This document shows, piece by piece, positions 1-9,170 of a DNA stretch of 64,000 bases. This DNA is from Ectobacillus funiculus (lineage in GTDB: Bacteria > Bacillota > Bacilli > Bacillales > Bacillaceae_G), in the NCBI RefSeq assembly GCF_004138295.1, contig NZ_SCFM01000017.1, forward strand, positions 89,337 to 153,336. The letters are read 5' to 3'. Positions within the stretch are counted from its first letter, which is position 1; each line of letters opens with the position of its first letter. The notes beneath the pieces were generated by a model. It did not search any database, was not told the origin of the DNA, and saw only the letters and a list, made by a program, of their open reading frames with translations. The translations under genes and the position numbers were made by a program.

Positions 1-985
1 CTGTTGATTGTCTAATCATCAATTCAGGAGAAAGGAGTAACCGTTCTTTATAAGGTTTAGATGTTTGCATTTCTTTCGTTAATAAATCAATAACCTTTGC
101 TCCCATCTCTTTCACCGGTTGGGCAACTGTCGTTAGCATTGGGGAAGTTGTCGTCGAAAGTACCGTATTATCAAACCCAACAACAGATACATCCTCAGGA
201 ATATTGAATCCCATTTCCTTAGCAGCCTGTATAACCCCAGCCGCCAACAAGTCATTACAGGCAAAAATAGCAGTAGGTCTTTCTTGCAAGGAAAGAAGTT
301 GCTGGGCACCTTCATATCCCTTTTGAATCATAGCTTCTGTTTTTATTATATAGCCATCCAGTATAGGTAACTCAGCTTCTTCCATAGCATCTCTAAATGC
401 CTCCAGGCGCGGTATATTACTCCGAACATTTTCAGCAATAATAGCAATTCTCTTATGACCTAAGGATAGCAAATATGAAGTAGCTAAGTATCCTCCTTTA
501 TAGTCATCAACCGTTACAGTATCTATAGATAATTTTGGGATCTCTGAAGCGATTAAGGCAATCGGAATTCCTTTTTCCAGCAGACCTTCAAGCAAGTCAG
601 TGCTTCGAAAAGCTGAAGCTACAACAATGCCATCTATTCTTTGGCTAGTTAAAAGTGATAGATATTCTTTTTCCTTTTCTGCATCATTATCTGTATTACA
701 CATCATAACATTAAATCCCAACTCACGACTGCGATCTTCAATGCTTCTTGCAACCTCAGCATAAAACGGATTTGAGATATCAGGAACCAGCAAACCAATC
801 ACCTTTGTTTTTTTCCCTCTTAGAGAAGCTGCGGCTACATCAGGATGATAATTGAGTTTATTCATTGCTTGGAACACTTTTTTCCTAGTTTGTTCACTAA
901 TGCTTCCCGTATTATGTATCACTTTTGAAACAGTGGAAATGGAAACCCCAGCTTCTTGAGCGACACTATGAATGGTCGGTTTCAC
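1..985 (-). CDS. LacI-family transcriptional regulator, partial (3' end beyond window)
   Basis: The frame opens with GTG at 985 behind a strong AGGAGGAG and stays open to the left edge (about 328 codons), so the C-terminus is missing. The N-terminus (MKPTIHSVAQEAGVSISTVSK) is a LacI helix-turn-helix. The rest is a periplasmic-binding-like effector domain with the usual IGLLVPDISNPF and VVGFDNT segments. It is similar over its length to the LacI protein at 47847-48863. It lies downstream of the iolT/iolX-like genes on the same strand, so inositol or a related sugar is a plausible effector (inference). The GTG start is chosen by the ribosome binding site and by alignment to the HTH of its paralogue. 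Confidence 0.9.
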   Translation of the reverse strand, partial: MKPTIHSVAQEAGVSISTVSKVIHNTGSISEQTRKKVFQAMNKLNYHPDVAAASLRGKKTKVIGLLVPDISNPFYAEVARSIEDRSRELGFNVMMCNTDNDAEKEKEYLSLLTSQRIDGIVVASAFRSTDLLEGLLEKGIPIALIASEIPKLSIDTVTVDDYKGGYLATSYLLSLGHKRIAIIAENVRSNIPRLEAFRDAMEEAELPILDGYIIKTEAMIQKGYEGAQQLLSLQERPTAIFACNDLLAAGVIQAAKEMGFNIPEDVSVVGFDNTVLSTTTSPMLTTVAQPVKEMGAKVIDLLTKEMQTSKPYKERLLLSPELMIRQST

Positions 986-1041
986 AACAGTAGCTCCTCC
1001 TTTCTTTACTAGCTTTCATTTATATAACATTAACATAGTAA

Positions 1042-1066
1042 CATGAAAACGCTTCATGCTATTATA
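1042..1066 (-). promoter_or_regulatory. Promoter and LacI/cre-type operator of the leftmost lacI gene
   Basis: On minus, TATAAT (1061-1066) is followed at once by the palindrome CATGAAAACGCTTCATG (1042-1058), which has the central CG of LacI-family operators. An operator just downstream of the -10 would block transcription of lacI, suggesting autoregulation. No convincing -35 is seen. Confidence 0.5.
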
Positions 1067-1316
1067 ACATGTAAAATTCAATATCGAATATCAAGACTAT
1101 TGTTTAATATTATGTATATCTTCATGATACATAAGTACAACAAAGATATCTTAATATAACAAACTCAAATATAACCCACTCTTGCTCCTCTCCCTCCTTC
1201 TATACTGCTATTTTATAAAAGGAGAGGTATGTTCCGATTTTACACTTACTCCAATATTAGGTCTCCCTTCTAAACAAAAAAACTAAGAGAAAGTATGTAC
1301 AGGAGCAGGATACCCA

Positions 1317-1452
1317 CTAAAGAAAACTCGCCGATTGGCAAGCCCTGCCCTTGGGCGAAGACAGAGGCGTAGTTGCACTTATACTGTATTCCTAAAATTC
1401 CCTACTACGCCGAATGAACTTCTAGCTGGGAATTTATACTTTCTTACAGTGA
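1317..1452 (+). repeat. Structured intergenic repeat, copy 1 (full length)
   Basis: Starts TAAAGAAAACTCGCC and ends TTTCTTACAGTG. It carries the inner stem arm GAAGACAGAGGCGTAG with its partner near CTACGCCGAATGAACTTC, which has drifted here. It lies between lacI and a minus-strand terminator. No ORF with a start signal. Confidence 0.95.
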
Positions 1453-1455
1453 GAA

Positions 1456-1490
1456 AAAGACAGCCTTGATATACAAGGCTGCCTCACATT
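1456..1490 (-). terminator. Intrinsic terminator downstream of iolT copy 1
   Basis: On minus the stem CAGCCTTG / CAAGGCTG is followed by TCTTTTTC. A sequence-related terminator lies downstream of the second iolT at 43797-43835. Confidence 0.75.
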
Positions 1491-1732
1491 CATTATTGAT
1501 AGTCTCTACAGCATACAGCACCCTTTTCAGAGAAGTGCGTACGACTTTTTAATAAAGTCTGATAGTACTACATTCGGTAACATGACCTAAGGTAGAACAA
1601 TGGAGGTGTTCTCAAGTCGCTTAACCCATCAATCAAATCAGCAAATTTTGAATCAACACTCCATTTCGTAATAGGGTGATGTACTTCGACAGCCCTATGT
1701 AAACTGCATACTTACAATTTATTTTTCTAGTC
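1490..1732 (-). ncRNA. Candidate small RNA or long 3'UTR after iolT copy 1
   Basis: About 240 bases without a credible gene lie between a cre-like site and a terminator. Short patches (AGTTTACATAGG, AAATTTGCTG, AATGAATGTG-terminator) recur in the same order after the second iolT (43836-43995), although the flanks have diverged. One short open frame here has no start codon or ribosome binding site. This could be a CcpA-controlled small RNA, an iolT 3'UTR or a decayed gene. The conservation is seen; the RNA role is inference. Confidence 0.3.
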
Positions 1733-1746
1733 ATAAGCGCTTACAA
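1732..1746 (-). promoter_or_regulatory. cre-like site just downstream of iolT copy 1
   Basis: TGTAAGCGCTTATG on minus matches 12 of 14 positions of the Bacillus cre consensus. A similar site is at 43995-44008 in the same place relative to iolT copy 2. Confidence 0.45.
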
Positions 1747-1755
1747 TTATTTTTC

Positions 1756-3189
1756 TTATTGGACCTTCATCATTGATTTATTTGTGTTGCCCTGATCATA
1801 TTGTGAACGGAAATGCTCCTCTATATCTTCAAGTGTGCGTCCATTTGTTTCTGGCATCCATTTGTAAACGAAGCCAATTCCCAATATACCAAGAACGACA
1901 AAAATAAAGAATGTAGTAGATAGACCTACAGAGCTTAGCAGTATTGGAAAAGTAAAACCAATAATAAAGTTTACAATCCATAGGAAAAATACACTAATAC
2001 CAGCCCCAAGACCCCTTAGTCTTTGCGGGAAGATTTCTGCAATGACTAACCATGTTACCGGTCCAACACACGCCTGCATAAAGGCAAGGAATAACACCGT
2101 TAAAGAAAGCACAACATACGGAAGGGCAGCCGATCCTTCAAGTACCTTTGAAAATATTGCAATAAGTAAAAGTGCTGTTGTGGTTCCAGACAAACCAATA
2201 ATCAACATGGGACGACGATTTACCTTACCAACCATCCAAATCCCAAATACGACTGCAATCACTGAAACGAGCCCATTCGCAATGTTAGCAATTAAAGCCG
2301 CCTTCGTACCAAAGCCAGACTCTTCAAGAATTTGCGTTCCATAATACATAATGGAGTTAACACCTGTAATTTGATTTACCATGGCAACCCCAATGCCAAT
2401 TAACAAAACGCGGCGCAGCCATGGTGCGGCAAAGTCTTTGATAGATGCCTTTTCAAGCTCTGAATCCCTTTGTAATGCTGCTTCAATTTCATGAAATTCA
2501 GTTTGTGCTCGTTTCTCGTCACGTATTTGTTTCAGAACACGCAGCGCCTCATTCTTTTTCCCTTTTGCAGCTAGCCATCTTGGGCTCTCTGGAACAACAA
2601 GCATACTTACAAATAGCGCTAAAGCCGGAATTGCACAAATAAAAAGCATGTATCGCCAAACATGTCCAGTATCAGCCATTGTAACACCAAGAATAGCGTT
2701 GAAAACGTAGGCTAATAATTGCCCGCCAACAATCATAAATTCATTCATCGTCACCATTCGGCCGCGTTGCTCATGGGGTGCCATTTCTGCTAAAAAGGCC
2801 GGTACCATCGATGATGCCCCGCCAACAGCGAGCCCTAGTAAAAACCGGAAGACAACCATGATTGAAACATTAGGCGCAAATGTAGTTCCAAGTGATGCTA
2901 ACAGGAATAAAAACGAAAGATTAAGGATCATTTTCCGACGACCATAGCGGTCTGCTAGTTTACCGCACGCTAACGCACCAAATGCAGCTCCTAATAGAAG
3001 CGAGCTCGTAACAAGACCTTCTGTAACTGGTGTTAGATGAAGCTGATCAGGCCTTTCCATAAAAGGTAAAGCTCCGTTGATAACCCCAGTATCATATCCA
3101 AAAAGAAGCCCGCCAAAGGTCGCAGAAATCATAATAAGCTGCAAAAAGCTTTTATAATTTCTTGGGTTCTTCCTCCCTTGATTGCTCAT
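1756..3189 (-). CDS. iolT: Sugar-porter MFS transporter, myo-inositol transporter IolT-like
   Basis: A 477-residue proton symporter of the sugar porter family, predicted to import myo-inositol across the cytoplasmic membrane. Visible signatures are the N-terminal TM1 motif GGLLFGYDTGVINGALPFM, the loop 2-3 motif DRYGRRKM, PESPRWL before the central loop, NQITGVNSIMYYG in the C-terminal half, and PETNGRTLEDIEEHF at the C-terminus. There are twelve hydrophobic segments. It resembles B. subtilis IolT throughout. The start is preceded by GAGG at about 10 bases. It lies about 220 bases downstream of the dehydrogenase gene on the same strand. A close paralogue is at 44038-45471. Other inositol isomers or hexoses are possible substrates. 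Confidence 0.88.
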   Translation of the reverse strand: MSNQGRKNPRNYKSFLQLIMISATFGGLLFGYDTGVINGALPFMERPDQLHLTPVTEGLVTSSLLLGAAFGALACGKLADRYGRRKMILNLSFLFLLASLGTTFAPNVSIMVVFRFLLGLAVGGASSMVPAFLAEMAPHEQRGRMVTMNEFMIVGGQLLAYVFNAILGVTMADTGHVWRYMLFICAIPALALFVSMLVVPESPRWLAAKGKKNEALRVLKQIRDEKRAQTEFHEIEAALQRDSELEKASIKDFAAPWLRRVLLIGIGVAMVNQITGVNSIMYYGTQILEESGFGTKAALIANIANGLVSVIAVVFGIWMVGKVNRRPMLIIGLSGTTTALLLIAIFSKVLEGSAALPYVVLSLTVLFLAFMQACVGPVTWLVIAEIFPQRLRGLGAGISVFFLWIVNFIIGFTFPILLSSVGLSTTFFIFVVLGILGIGFVYKWMPETNGRTLEDIEEHFRSQYDQGNTNKSMMKVQ

Positions 3190-3405
3190 GCATGATCACC
3201 CTCATTTGCTGTATTGTGCCAACCTCTAATTCATACACTGCTTCTCGTTTTACTTTACTTTTAACAATATATAAGTCCAACTTAAACATCTGATATATCA
3301 CTAACTCTGCCACTTAATGAATACTTGAACTGACCTGCTTTAAATATGTGGAAACATTAAAATGGACTTATATAGTCATCAAATAACGAGTAGCGTGCCC
3401 TCCAA

Positions 3406-4461
3406 TTAAATAGATAACGGTTTTGTTTTATAAGGAGATTGAACCGAAATCAGTTCTCCTGTTTCAAATGACTCTTTGCAAGCATAGCCAAGGGCTGTAG
3501 ATAATACCCCGTCTTCCACAGTGACACTTGGTTGTCTGTTCTCCCTGATGCAAGAAATAAATTCTTCTGCCTCGCTCAAATACGCCTGTTCAAATCGTTC
3601 TAAAAATCCGTCTGAGCATTCTTTCACGACCCCATTATCATCAAATACGGATACCATATTTTTGTCTGGGGTTGTCCCAATTCTTAATGTACCTTTCGTG
3701 CCGATAATCTCAGTTTCAATATGATATCCATGAGCACAGTTACGGCCAGCTACAAAAATTCCCATTTTATTGTTTTCAAATTTCACCAATGCCGCTCCTG
3801 TTTCGGCATCGTTTAACTGTGCAATTTCTGGATAAGCATAAGCACCGCCAATCGCCCATACCTGTTTGGCTTCTGCATTTAGATACCATCTAGCTAAATC
3901 CAGGTCATGGATGGCCATATCCAAGAACAAACCACCACTGTAATTGTTTTTCGCAAACTGCATAAATCCATTGATAGCTTTTGCCGGATCAAGTCCGTAG
4001 CAACGAACCAAAACCGGATCTCCGATTTTCCCTTGCTCAATTTTCTTTTTCGCATATACATATGATCTGTCATATCTTCGCATGAAACCAATCATAAATA
4101 CCTTGTCTGGGTGATTATTAACTACCTCTTGAACACGTACTGCTTCTTCCAAATATAATCCAAGCGGTTTTTCACTGAATACATGAAAACCAGCATGTAA
4201 GGCCTTTTCAATTTGTTCACAATGAAATCCAGATGGAGAAGCAATAAATATAGCATCTAACTCCTTATTCTTCAGCATTTCATCATAATCAGTATAGGTA
4301 TATTTAACATCCCACTCTTTTTGGACTTGTTCGACTTCATCTTGAATAACACTGCAAACAGCTAATAATTCACAGTTCGGGATACGGAACGCCAAATTTT
4401 CTGCATGCTGTCTCCCTAATCGACCTAATCCAACAATACCAACCTTTACCTTCCCCATCAT
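3406..4461 (-). CDS. iolX: Gfo/Idh/MocA oxidoreductase, scyllo-/myo-inositol 2-dehydrogenase-like
   Basis: A cytoplasmic NAD-dependent dehydrogenase of about 351 residues. The N-terminal Rossmann motif is VGIVGLGRLGRQHAENLA, followed by the family's EKPLG and the C-terminal catalytic-site segment MAIHDLDLARW. The sequence most resembles B. subtilis IolX (YisS), which oxidises scyllo-inositol; an IolG-type activity on myo-inositol is also possible. An upstream in-frame ATG at 4479 exists, but AGGTGGAG sits inside that extension, 4-6 bases before the ATG at 4461, which is therefore preferred (4458 is a second ATG). Its neighbour downstream is an inositol transporter, supporting the substrate class. 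Three LacI/cre-like sites lie upstream. Confidence 0.78.
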   Translation of the reverse strand: MMGKVKVGIVGLGRLGRQHAENLAFRIPNCELLAVCSVIQDEVEQVQKEWDVKYTYTDYDEMLKNKELDAIFIASPSGFHCEQIEKALHAGFHVFSEKPLGLYLEEAVRVQEVVNNHPDKVFMIGFMRRYDRSYVYAKKKIEQGKIGDPVLVRCYGLDPAKAINGFMQFAKNNYSGGLFLDMAIHDLDLARWYLNAEAKQVWAIGGAYAYPEIAQLNDAETGAALVKFENNKMGIFVAGRNCAHGYHIETEIIGTKGTLRIGTTPDKNMVSVFDDNGVVKECSDGFLERFEQAYLSEAEEFISCIRENRQPSVTVEDGVLSTALGYACKESFETGELISVQSPYKTKPLSI

Positions 4462-4545
4462 ATCTCTCCACCTTTTCATATTTTATAAATTTTGTTGAAG
4501 CTGCACCTGAATACCGATTTCTGTATTAATAGTAAAATCAATACA

Positions 4546-4966
4546 TATTAAGCGCTTACTTTTAAAACTATAATAAGTTTTAAAAACAATTTCGATTAAC
4601 TTCTCTTATGAGTTTTAATTAATAAAACCAATAGCGTCTTACATTGAAAATGCTGTTAAGACAAAAATAATGAGAATTACATATCATAATCTTTTGTTTT
4701 TATCTTAACTAGAAAAACCTACCTTTCATAAGTTTTAAGGAAAACGTTTTCTTTAATTGTTTTTAATTATAAGATAGTTTTTGATAGAGGTCAATATTGT
4801 TTTTTCTAAAAAAGAAGTGATATTGGAGAGTTTTTATAGAATATTCCATGTGAAAGATGGATAAATAGGCTAAATATTTACTAAAATGTCCTATAGAGCT
4901 TATTAATTTGATTCATTCTTCATAAAAAAGTATATTTCATTAAGGTTTCAAGGAAAACGATTTCTC
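4546..4966 (-). promoter_or_regulatory. Regulatory region of iolX with three cre/LacI-type palindromes
   Basis: The gap 4462-4986 is AT-rich and has no gene. It holds three CG-centred palindromic sites: AAGTAAGCGCTTAATA (4546-4561), AGGAAAACGTTTTCTT (4738-4753) and AGGAAAACGATTTCTC (4951-4966). Three sites about 200 bases apart would suit looping repression by one of the LacI proteins or control by CcpA. The binding protein is inferred. Confidence 0.5.
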
Positions 4967-4990
4967 AAAAGATTAGAGTAGCCCAAGATC

Positions 4991-5022
4991 AAAAACAGCC
5001 CCGATCCATTTGCCGAGGCTGC
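4991..5022 (-). terminator. Terminator of the penicillin-binding protein gene
   Basis: On minus CAGCCTCG / CGGGGCTG (imperfect) is followed by TTTTTGATC, about 65 bases after the stop codon at 5087. Confidence 0.7.
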
Positions 5023-5086
5023 TTCCTTTCCGAGCAAGTAGGGATGTGAGAAATCCTGTTCTGCTTGCTTTGGGTGATTGATGATT

Positions 5087-7486
5087 CTATTGAGTTGCTT
5101 GACTCTGTGTGCTTTCTTGGTTCTGTTGCTTTTCCTGGGTTTGGGGTTGCTGCTCTTGTGTCGGCTTACCGGTATTACCAGTAGTATTGCCGGTGTTACC
5201 AGTAGTATTGCCGGTGTTACCAGTAGTGTTGCCAGTATTACCAGTAGTATTGCCAGTATTACCAGTAGTATTGCCAGTATTACCAGTAGTATTACTGTTT
5301 CCATTATTCCCCTGCTGCGTTCCACTATCCTGCTTTTGTTCTTCGTTCTGCTTCTCGTTCTGCTTCTCGTTTTCCTTCTCTTGTTTTTGCTCTTGTTTTT
5401 GCTCTTGTTTTTGCTCTTCTTTTTCTTGCTTTTCTTCTTCTTTCTCTTGTTGCTTCTCTTCCTGTTCTTGAGCCTTATCTTCTGTTTCCTGCTTTTCTGT
5501 TTCCTGCTTCTCTTCCTGCTCTACTTGTACACTCTGATTTTTTTTCTTATACTTGCTGCCAAGTAATGAGAGATCGAATGTTTTATCAGGAAGCACAGAT
5601 TGGGATTTGGAAATAATCTCTTTAAAGATAACTGCAGACGTCGATCCACTAGATGAGGAAAGATAATGTGATGCGTCTGTTTTATCATATCCAAGCCAAA
5701 CGGCACCTGCAATCTCCGGTGTATATCCGACGAACCAATGATCCTTCGCCCCATCGAGCCCTTGTATTGGCAATTGTGTCGTTCCTGTTTTACCTGCAAT
5801 ATCCCTTCCGCTTATCGCAGCTTTTCTTCCAGTCCCTTCCTGCACAACACCTTTAAGCATGTAGGTTATTTTTTGTGCAGTGACGGGATCCATAATCCTC
5901 TTCGATTTTTTCTTCCATTTTCCAATTGTTTCTCCATCCGCATTTTTAATTTCCTTAATTGCGTGGGCCTCTACCATCACACCATTATTTGCGAATGCAG
6001 CAAAAGCTTGTGCCATTTTAAGCGGAGAGGTACCCTCATGCATGCCGCCTAATGCAATAGCAGGGGTTTCGTCTTCTTTCTCTAGCGGAATGCCAAAGCT
6101 GCGTACAGAATCTAAGCCTTTCTCTAAGCCGATCTTTTGTAATAACCAAACAGCTGGGACATTGTAGGACTCAATGACAGCCTGGTACATAGATACTTCC
6201 CCACGGAAGCGTTTATCGTAGTTTAGCGGTGTATATCCGCTAATATTAAGCGGCCTATCTTGTAGTTCATCGAATATGTCATATCCATTCTCCAACGCAG
6301 GCGTATAAACAGCCAACGGCTTCATCGAAGAGCCAGGCTGCCGTTTTAACTGTGTTGCACGATTAAACTGTCTAAATGTATGCTCTCCTCTTCCTCCGAT
6401 TAGCGCCTGAATCCCCCCTGTTGAAGGATTTACAAACACCGCGCTGCTTTGTACGAGCTGATCAGATGGGCTGTTCGGGAACAGGCGATTATTTGCATAT
6501 GTCTTTTCCGTCGCTTCCTGCATCGTTGGATTGAGCTCTGTATAAATGCTGTAACCTCCAGCTAAAATCTCATTTGCGTTTAAACCGTACTTCTCACTGG
6601 CTTCTTCAATAATATGATCAACATAATGAGGATATTTTCCATCATAGTCATCAGTCGCTTTTTTGCTTTTCAACACAATTTTCTGCGCCTTTGCTTGGTT
6701 CACTTCGCTTTGAGTAATATATCCTTCCTTTTGCATTAAAGAAAGGACAACATTTCTTCTCTCCATCGACTTTTCAAAATTCTTAACAGGCGATAACACA
6801 GAAGGTGCTTTAATTAATCCAGCCAGGATAGCAGATTCGCTCAATGTTAGGTCTTTGGCATTTTTACCGAAGTATGTTTCAGCAGCTCTCTCAATTCCCC
6901 ATGCTCCTTCTCCAAAATAAATTTGATTTAAGTAGCGAACAATGATTTCATCCTTTGAGTACGTGCGTTCAATTTTCTTTGTCAGAACGAGCTCCTTCAA
7001 TTTCCGTGTATATGTCCTATCCTGAGTGAGGAACACATTTTTTGCTAACTGCTGTGTGATTGTACTCCCGCCCGCTACAACCTCTCCGCTTTTTACGTTC
7101 TCAATAAATGCCCGGGCAATTCCCACATAATTAATTCCATGATGCTTATAAAATCGTTGATCCTCTGTTGCAATAACGGCATGAATAACATCCTTTGGGA
7201 TTTCGTCTAATCCAACCCCTTTAATATCGGAAGCAGCAATTGTACTGGCAATCTTACCATTTTGATCATAAATAACAGTCGGCTGCGGCGCTGGATCCTC
7301 TAATTTACTTACATCGCTTGCTAGAACAGCAATATTAAAAACGAGAAGCATGCAAGCAATTAATGCTGCTGTTGCCGTCATAATTTTAAACATAAGGCCT
7401 TTAGAACGCCATAGCGTTCCTATACGCCTCGACGACTTTTGCTTTTGCTGTTGCTTTTGCTGCTGCCTTCTCTCCATTCTCCCCAT
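5087..7486 (-). CDS. Bifunctional class A penicillin-binding protein with repetitive C-terminal tail
   Basis: A 799-residue peptidoglycan glycosyltransferase/transpeptidase anchored in the membrane. The basic, Gln-rich start (1-30) is followed by one TM segment (about 31-57). The GT51 domain shows TEDQRFYKHHG (Glu108) and GGSTITQQLAKN (139-150). The transpeptidase domain has the SxxK nucleophile Ser386 (GSSMKP), SYN at 440-442 and KTGTT at 566-570, so it looks active. Residues from about 645 form a charged Glu/Lys/Gln-rich stretch, then about six TTGNTGN units, then a Gln-rich end. The tail probably lies outside the membrane in the wall. Ribosome binding site AAAGGTGG lies 8 bases upstream. 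Which Bacillus paralogue (ponA, pbpF, pbpG) it matches cannot be settled by eye. Confidence 0.93.
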   Translation of the reverse strand: MGRMERRQQQKQQQKQKSSRRIGTLWRSKGLMFKIMTATAALIACMLLVFNIAVLASDVSKLEDPAPQPTVIYDQNGKIASTIAASDIKGVGLDEIPKDVIHAVIATEDQRFYKHHGINYVGIARAFIENVKSGEVVAGGSTITQQLAKNVFLTQDRTYTRKLKELVLTKKIERTYSKDEIIVRYLNQIYFGEGAWGIERAAETYFGKNAKDLTLSESAILAGLIKAPSVLSPVKNFEKSMERRNVVLSLMQKEGYITQSEVNQAKAQKIVLKSKKATDDYDGKYPHYVDHIIEEASEKYGLNANEILAGGYSIYTELNPTMQEATEKTYANNRLFPNSPSDQLVQSSAVFVNPSTGGIQALIGGRGEHTFRQFNRATQLKRQPGSSMKPLAVYTPALENGYDIFDELQDRPLNISGYTPLNYDKRFRGEVSMYQAVIESYNVPAVWLLQKIGLEKGLDSVRSFGIPLEKEDETPAIALGGMHEGTSPLKMAQAFAAFANNGVMVEAHAIKEIKNADGETIGKWKKKSKRIMDPVTAQKITYMLKGVVQEGTGRKAAISGRDIAGKTGTTQLPIQGLDGAKDHWFVGYTPEIAGAVWLGYDKTDASHYLSSSSGSTSAVIFKEIISKSQSVLPDKTFDLSLLGSKYKKKNQSVQVEQEEKQETEKQETEDKAQEQEEKQQEKEEEKQEKEEQKQEQKQEQKQEKENEKQNEKQNEEQKQDSGTQQGNNGNSNTTGNTGNTTGNTGNTTGNTGNTTGNTGNTTGNTGNTTGNTGKPTQEQQPQTQEKQQNQESTQSQATQ
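5167..5293 (-). repeat. In-frame 21-bp minisatellite in the PBP gene
   Basis: About six tandem copies of a 21-base unit encode TTGNTGN. Copies differ only at a few positions (AATACT versus AACACC). Because the unit is a multiple of three, copy number can change without a frameshift. Confidence 0.95.
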
Positions 7487-7738
7487 ACTTCAAACCACCT
7501 TTGGCATAATTTCTCAAGCTTTATAAATTACATAGCTTTTATTTTTTAATAAACAAGACATTTCGTCAATAGGAAACGTATATCTTCTATATTTAATTGT
7601 TTTGTTATTTCTACTATAAATATTCAAAATAACTCTTAATAGAGGGATAAAAATGAAGCGAATGAAAAATTTTATAAACCCGTTATATCAGGGAGCAGCG
7701 GTCAGTAACAAGACAACACGCTGTTTTATAATAAGGTG

Positions 7739-7875
7739 GTTAAAAACTCGCCGCCTGGCAAGCCCTGCCCTTGGGCGAAGACAGAGACGTAGCCCTACTT
7801 ATACTGTATTCCTAAAACTTCCGACTACGTCAAATTCACTTCTAGCTGGAAATTTATACTTTCCTACAGTATAAA
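7739..7875 (+). repeat. Structured intergenic repeat, copy 2 (full length)
   Basis: The head is slightly degenerate (TTAAAAACTCGCCGCCTGGC), with inner arm GAAGACAGAGACGTAG and tail TTTCCTACAGTATAAAA. It lies between the PBP promoter region and the end of gerC copy 1. The remaining gap 7487-7738 is AT-rich with no other feature that I recognise. Confidence 0.93.
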
Positions 7876-7968
7876 ACAAGTCGTCTGACAAGCAGACAGT
7901 TTCCGGAATATAAACAAAATCAACATCCAGCCATAGAAGGAAATGGATAGATACATACCGATTTTATT

Positions 7969-9141
7969 TTAATCTTTCATTTCTGGAGATTTGACGTAAA
8001 GCCCGATTCGAACGATGGAAATATGAGGCGTTATGCTGACCTCTAGTTCGGGAAATTCCTCATTCCACTGTTTTTTAAAGCGTTCTTTCCATAGCTTCGG
8101 GTAGGTGCGATACAAGGAATTTCCAAACCCAAATATATCAGAATGAAACTGTTTCTGTGTCTTATAAAGAGCCGATTGCATCCTTTTTTTCACGTCCATC
8201 TCTAGCAGATTTTGAACGTATTGCAATACTTTTGGATTGCCTAGATCTAAACTTGAACCATTTTCAAAAAGCTCAACTTCTGCATGAACATTCACTTTCA
8301 TCTTTACTTTGCCTTGCTCAAGGATTGGCTTCACCTTTGTCTTTCCTGTTAGTAACTGGGCACCGATTTTCCCCCCTCCTTTTTCCTTTGGTACCGTGAC
8401 TGTAACATTTGATTTCTCCACCTCATTGCGAAACCATAGTACCCCCCGTGTATCCCTCTCATCAATCCACCCTACTAATTTGTCTTGACGAAAAACAGCC
8501 GTTCCGCTGATGGCAGGATTTAGCCCCGCATTCTTCCTTCCCTTTTCTGCAGGTCTTATTGCCACTTGAGCCGCAGCAGGGGAGATACCTTCTGTCGTAA
8601 GCATATCAATAAAGTCCTTTTGCATGATCCTTAGCCCTACCCCCGCTTTCAATTCCTCCCTAATAGCCTCTGAAGTGTATCGCTCAATGTTGGGAGCTGG
8701 TTTTAAAATGCGTGCAGCTTCTCCCTTGGAGAACAAAATAAAACCACGCAGACGTGATTCCCTTCCTCTCGCAAAGAAACTTAAGAGTGGAAAAACACCA
8801 TCCTTTGCCGCCCTTTCTCCAATGATTATGTTTCGGCTATGAGAAAAGAAAATGCGACGAGGAAATTTTTCTTGCAGTTTCCGAGAGGCATCCATCACGT
8901 TTTCTCCCGTCTCCGAAATCAGCAGAGTTGTTTCCATTTCCCCTCCAGAACCACCGGCCCCAACAGGGCCAAGCTTCTTTGGAATTGCCACTTGAAGCGC
9001 GATACGGATTTTTCCATCACGCATCTTATCGATAGCTGTGGCAGTTACAATCGCGATATCATTAATCTCCACCCGGCTCCAACAGCCAGCTAGTACGAGT
9101 ATCATAACGCAGCAGATAACGAGGATGCCTAGTTTTCTCAT
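7969..9141 (-). CDS. Germinant receptor C subunit, lipoprotein (Ger(x)C family), locus 1
   Basis: A 390-residue lipoprotein of the spore germinant receptor. The signal peptide ends in the lipobox LAGC (Cys about 20), followed by the family start WSRVEINDIAIVTATAIDK. The C-terminal part has the Ger(x)C core ending near HISIVRIGLYVKSP. It is expected in the inner spore membrane together with the A and B subunits. It is 29 bases downstream of the A-subunit gene on the same strand with AAAGGGGAG before the ATG, so the two are co-transcribed. It is a full-length paralogue of 53065-54294, which has an extra insertion around residues 200-220. The germinant cannot be inferred. Confidence 0.92.
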   Translation of the reverse strand: MRKLGILVICCVMILVLAGCWSRVEINDIAIVTATAIDKMRDGKIRIALQVAIPKKLGPVGAGGSGGEMETTLLISETGENVMDASRKLQEKFPRRIFFSHSRNIIIGERAAKDGVFPLLSFFARGRESRLRGFILFSKGEAARILKPAPNIERYTSEAIREELKAGVGLRIMQKDFIDMLTTEGISPAAAQVAIRPAEKGRKNAGLNPAISGTAVFRQDKLVGWIDERDTRGVLWFRNEVEKSNVTVTVPKEKGGGKIGAQLLTGKTKVKPILEQGKVKMKVNVHAEVELFENGSSLDLGNPKVLQYVQNLLEMDVKKRMQSALYKTQKQFHSDIFGFGNSLYRTYPKLWKERFKKQWNEEFPELEVSITPHISIVRIGLYVKSPEMKD

Positions 9142-9170
9142 AACGCTCCCCTTTCCTAGCCATAGCTTTT

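Noticed and set aside
1229..1273. A 14-codon frame after AAAGGAGAGGT
   Set aside because: The ribosome binding site is good, but the peptide is tiny and no context supports a leader peptide.
1510..1700. Short open frame on minus reading ITKWSVDSKFADLIDGLSDL
   Set aside because: There is no start codon or ribosome binding site, other frames are equally open, and the region matches the candidate RNA segment after the second iolT better.
5078..5566. Long plus-strand frames opposite the PBP tail, rich in Leu and Ser
   Set aside because: They are the antisense of the low-complexity Glu/Lys/Gln and TTGNTGN repeats. They have no start signal and run against the real gene.
7653..7874. A 73-codon frame with a fair ribosome binding site (AGAGGG) running into repeat copy 2
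   Set aside because: Only the first 29 residues are outside the repeat, and the rest is the repeat read in one frame. No homology is recognised, so it is probably chance.
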